Shown piece by piece: positions 62,544-64,000 of a DNA stretch of 64,000 nt. Below the pieces are notes generated by a model, which searched no databases, had not been told where the DNA came from, and saw only the letters and a program-made list of their open reading frames with translations. The DNA comes from Paraburkholderia sp. Its GTDB lineage: Bacteria > Pseudomonadota > Gammaproteobacteria > Burkholderiales > Burkholderiaceae. Made by a program: the position numbers and the translations under genes. The DNA lies in contig NZ_JAPWKB010000002.1 of assembly GCF_028283785.1 (NCBI RefSeq), positions 310,001 through 374,000 of the forward strand. The letters run 5' to 3'. Numbering within the stretch: the stretch's first letter is position 1; the number at the start of each line of letters is the position of its first letter.

Positions 62544-63749
62544 TTAATTCAGATACTTTTCAACCAGCTTGACCCAATAGCTTGCGCCGAGACTGATGAT
62601 GCGGTCGTTGAAATCGTATTTTGGGTTGTGGACCATGCAGCCGCCCCACTCGCCCACGCCATTGCCGATCATCACGTAACAACCCGGCACCGCTTCCGAC
62701 ATCCACGCGAAATCTTCGCTGCCCATCACGGCCTTGCTGTCGGTCAGCACGTTCGGCGAACCGACGATCTCCGTCAGTACATCGCGCGCGATCGCGGTGG
62801 GCTCTTCGGCGTTGACCACCACCGGCACCAGCCGCTTGTACTCGATCGTCGCTTCGACACCGAAGCATTGTGCCTGCAGCGTGACGATCTCCTGCACACG
62901 GCGCTCGATCCGTTCGCGGATCTCGGGATTCGTCGAACGCATGTTCAGCAGAAGCTGAACGGTATCGGGAATCACGTTGTGGGTCGCGCCCGCGTGAATG
63001 CCGCCGATACTGACGACACCTACTTCGCTGGCGGGCAGATTGCGCGACACGATGGTCTGCAAGGCCATGATCAGCGAGCCCGCCGCGACGATCGGGTCAC
63101 GTGCCTTGTCCGGCATCGCACCGTGTCCGCCGACACCTTTCAGCGTCACCGTCGCCACATCCGATGCGGCCGTCACGCCGCCCGTCTTGACCACGACCTG
63201 CCCGACCGGAATGCCGGGGCCGTTGTGCAATGCGTACACCGCATCACACGGAAAGCGCTCGAACAGGCCGTCTTCGATCATCCGCCGCGCACCGCACAGG
63301 TTCTCTTCGTCGGGCTGGAAAATCAGGTTCAAGGTGCCGTCGAATGCACGGGTTTCGGCGAGATATTTGGCTGCCGCAAGCAGGATCGCGGTGTGACCGT
63401 CGTGACCGCATGCATGCATCTTGCCGGCAATCTTGCTCGCATACGGCAATTGCGTCTGCTCGTGGATCGGCAACGCATCCATGTCCGCGCGAATGCCGAT
63501 GCTGCGCGTGCCGCTACCCGCGCGAAGCTGTCCGACCACACCCGTTCCGCCGATTCCGGTATGCACGTCGTAGCCCCATTCGCGCAGCAAACCAGCGACG
63601 AGTCCGGCGGTGTTCACGACATCGAAACCCGTCTCCGGATGCGCGTGGATCCGGCGACGGATCTCGGTGAAGCGTGGCGCGTCGGCGACGATCGCCTCGA
63701 CGAGTTGCGCGGATGTCGTGTCGGCTTCGAGCACTGCATCTTCAGACAT
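62544..63749 (-). CDS. M20D-family amidohydrolase (hippurate-hydrolase-like)
   Basis: A 401-residue metallohydrolase of the M20D/HipO group: IHAHPETGFD, GIRADMDALP, MHACGHDGHTAIL with its metal ligands, and QPDEE. The family removes acyl groups from N-acyl amino acids such as hippurate or N-acetylated amino acids. It sits beside an MHS transporter on the same strand, which may import its substrate. ATG 63749 has GAGAG upstream. Specificity cannot be read from sequence. Confidence 0.9.
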   Translation of the reverse strand: MSEDAVLEADTTSAQLVEAIVADAPRFTEIRRRIHAHPETGFDVVNTAGLVAGLLREWGYDVHTGIGGTGVVGQLRAGSGTRSIGIRADMDALPIHEQTQLPYASKIAGKMHACGHDGHTAILLAAAKYLAETRAFDGTLNLIFQPDEENLCGARRMIEDGLFERFPCDAVYALHNGPGIPVGQVVVKTGGVTAASDVATVTLKGVGGHGAMPDKARDPIVAAGSLIMALQTIVSRNLPASEVGVVSIGGIHAGATHNVIPDTVQLLLNMRSTNPEIRERIERRVQEIVTLQAQCFGVEATIEYKRLVPVVVNAEEPTAIARDVLTEIVGSPNVLTDSKAVMGSEDFAWMSEAVPGCYVMIGNGVGEWGGCMVHNPKYDFNDRIISLGASYWVKLVEKYLN

Positions 63750-63788
63750 ACGATTCTCTCCTGATTGGGGATAGCTGTTTTTGTGGAC

Positions 63789-64000
63789 TTAATCGGCGCG
63801 CTTTTCCTGCAACGCGAACAACGCGCCGAGCGACACCACGCTGCACGCGACCATGTACCAGGCCGGCGACATCGGATTGCCGGTCGTGCTGATCAGCCAC
63901 GTCACGATGAATTGCGCGAAGCCGCCGAACACCGATACGCCGACGCTGTACACGACCGACATGCCGGTCGCGCGAACGTGTTTGGGAAATCCTTGCATCA
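63789..64000 (-). CDS. MHS-family MFS transporter, C-terminal end (partial)
   Basis: Only the last ~70 residues are in the window; the gene continues past 64000. FPKHVRATGMSVVYSVGVSVFGGFAQFIV and WYMVACSVVSLGALFAL (read in parts) match the last two helices of ProP/citrate-type symporters. It lies upstream of the amidohydrolase with a 39-base gap, so the two probably form an operon for uptake and cleavage of an N-acyl compound. Confidence 0.8.
   Translation of the reverse strand, partial: MQGFPKHVRATGMSVVYSVGVSVFGGFAQFIVTWLISTTGNPMSPAWYMVACSVVSLGALFALQEKRAD

Noticed and set aside
1..64000. CRISPR arrays, tRNA/rRNA genes, insertion sequences, integrases
   Set aside because: I looked for spaced direct repeats, tRNA-like TTC-loop sequences and transposase motifs and found none that stand up.

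Overview
The window is GC-rich proteobacterial DNA that looks like a Burkholderiaceae chromosome, most like Paraburkholderia, Burkholderia or Caballeronia. The reasons are very GC-biased third codon positions, families typical of that group (DUF4148, DUF3331, DUF1488, a Gram-negative trimeric porin, ppnP, an Hsp70-like C-terminus carrying DUF3731), and a large load of one-component regulators beside small catabolic operons. I saw no rRNA, tRNA, CRISPR array, transposase or phage gene. This is accessory-type chromosome built from many short, self-regulated modules.

Layout. 1-6.2 kb: end of an Hsp70-like gene, a divergent peptide deformylase paralogue, a hybrid histidine kinase and a 964-residue winged-helix/NTPase regulator. 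6.4-9.8 kb: a PdxA2-type dehydrogenase coupled to an unknown TIM-barrel protein, divergent from a MocR-type regulator. 9.8-15.1 kb: a DMT exporter, a small unknown protein, then an HMG-CoA-lyase / CoA-transferase / MFS operon. 15.2-20.6 kb: an esterase-like protein, an SDR and DNA polymerase II. 20.6-25.4 kb: an IclR regulator divergent from an AroE-like enzyme, an MHS transporter and a BKACE enzyme. 25.5-32.6 kb: a LysR regulator and a tripartite RND efflux operon. 32.6-34.5 kb: a hipBA pair with a repeat-rich control region. 34.7-38.7 kb: a small lipoprotein, then a response regulator / kinase / degenerate-receiver regulator cluster divergent from a secreted DUF4148 protein. 38.7-43.1 kb: ppnP, an NmrA-like protein with TetR, and a secreted beta-propeller protein. 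43.3-45.7 kb: MarR, a catalytically dead prenyltransferase-like protein, and flhDC. 46.4-48.8 kb: a proline-rich peptide, an SDR and a MarR-GNAT fusion. 48.9-60.0 kb: a PI-PLC-like protein, a LacI regulator, ugpBAEC with a frameshifted ugpE, a porin, and a second ABC importer that has no ATPase. 60.3-64 kb: DUF1488, surE, DUF3331, an M20 amidohydrolase and the end of an MHS transporter.

How the parts fit. From about 51 to 60 kb all transport genes lie on the minus strand and form one probable regulon: an outer-membrane porin, the glycerol-3-phosphate importer UgpBAEC and a second family-1 binding-protein importer that may borrow UgpC. Two closely similar 18-bp palindromes of LacI type sit upstream of the porin and of the second importer, which points to the adjacent LacI protein. 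Both binding-protein/permease junctions carry hairpins that could lower permease expression.

The most unusual observations are (i) a full-length IspB-like protein without either aspartate-rich motif, directly behind a MarR regulator; (ii) an OmpR-type regulator whose receiver has lost the phospho-acceptor Asp and the conserved Lys, downstream of a complete two-component pair; (iii) a three-copy 17-24 bp repeat plus a palindrome upstream of hipBA; (iv) the shared LacI-type operator and the ATPase-less importer; (v) a single-base frameshift in an otherwise exactly full-length ugpE; and (vi) matching TetR-like palindromes 6 kb apart, upstream of tetR and of an SDR gene.
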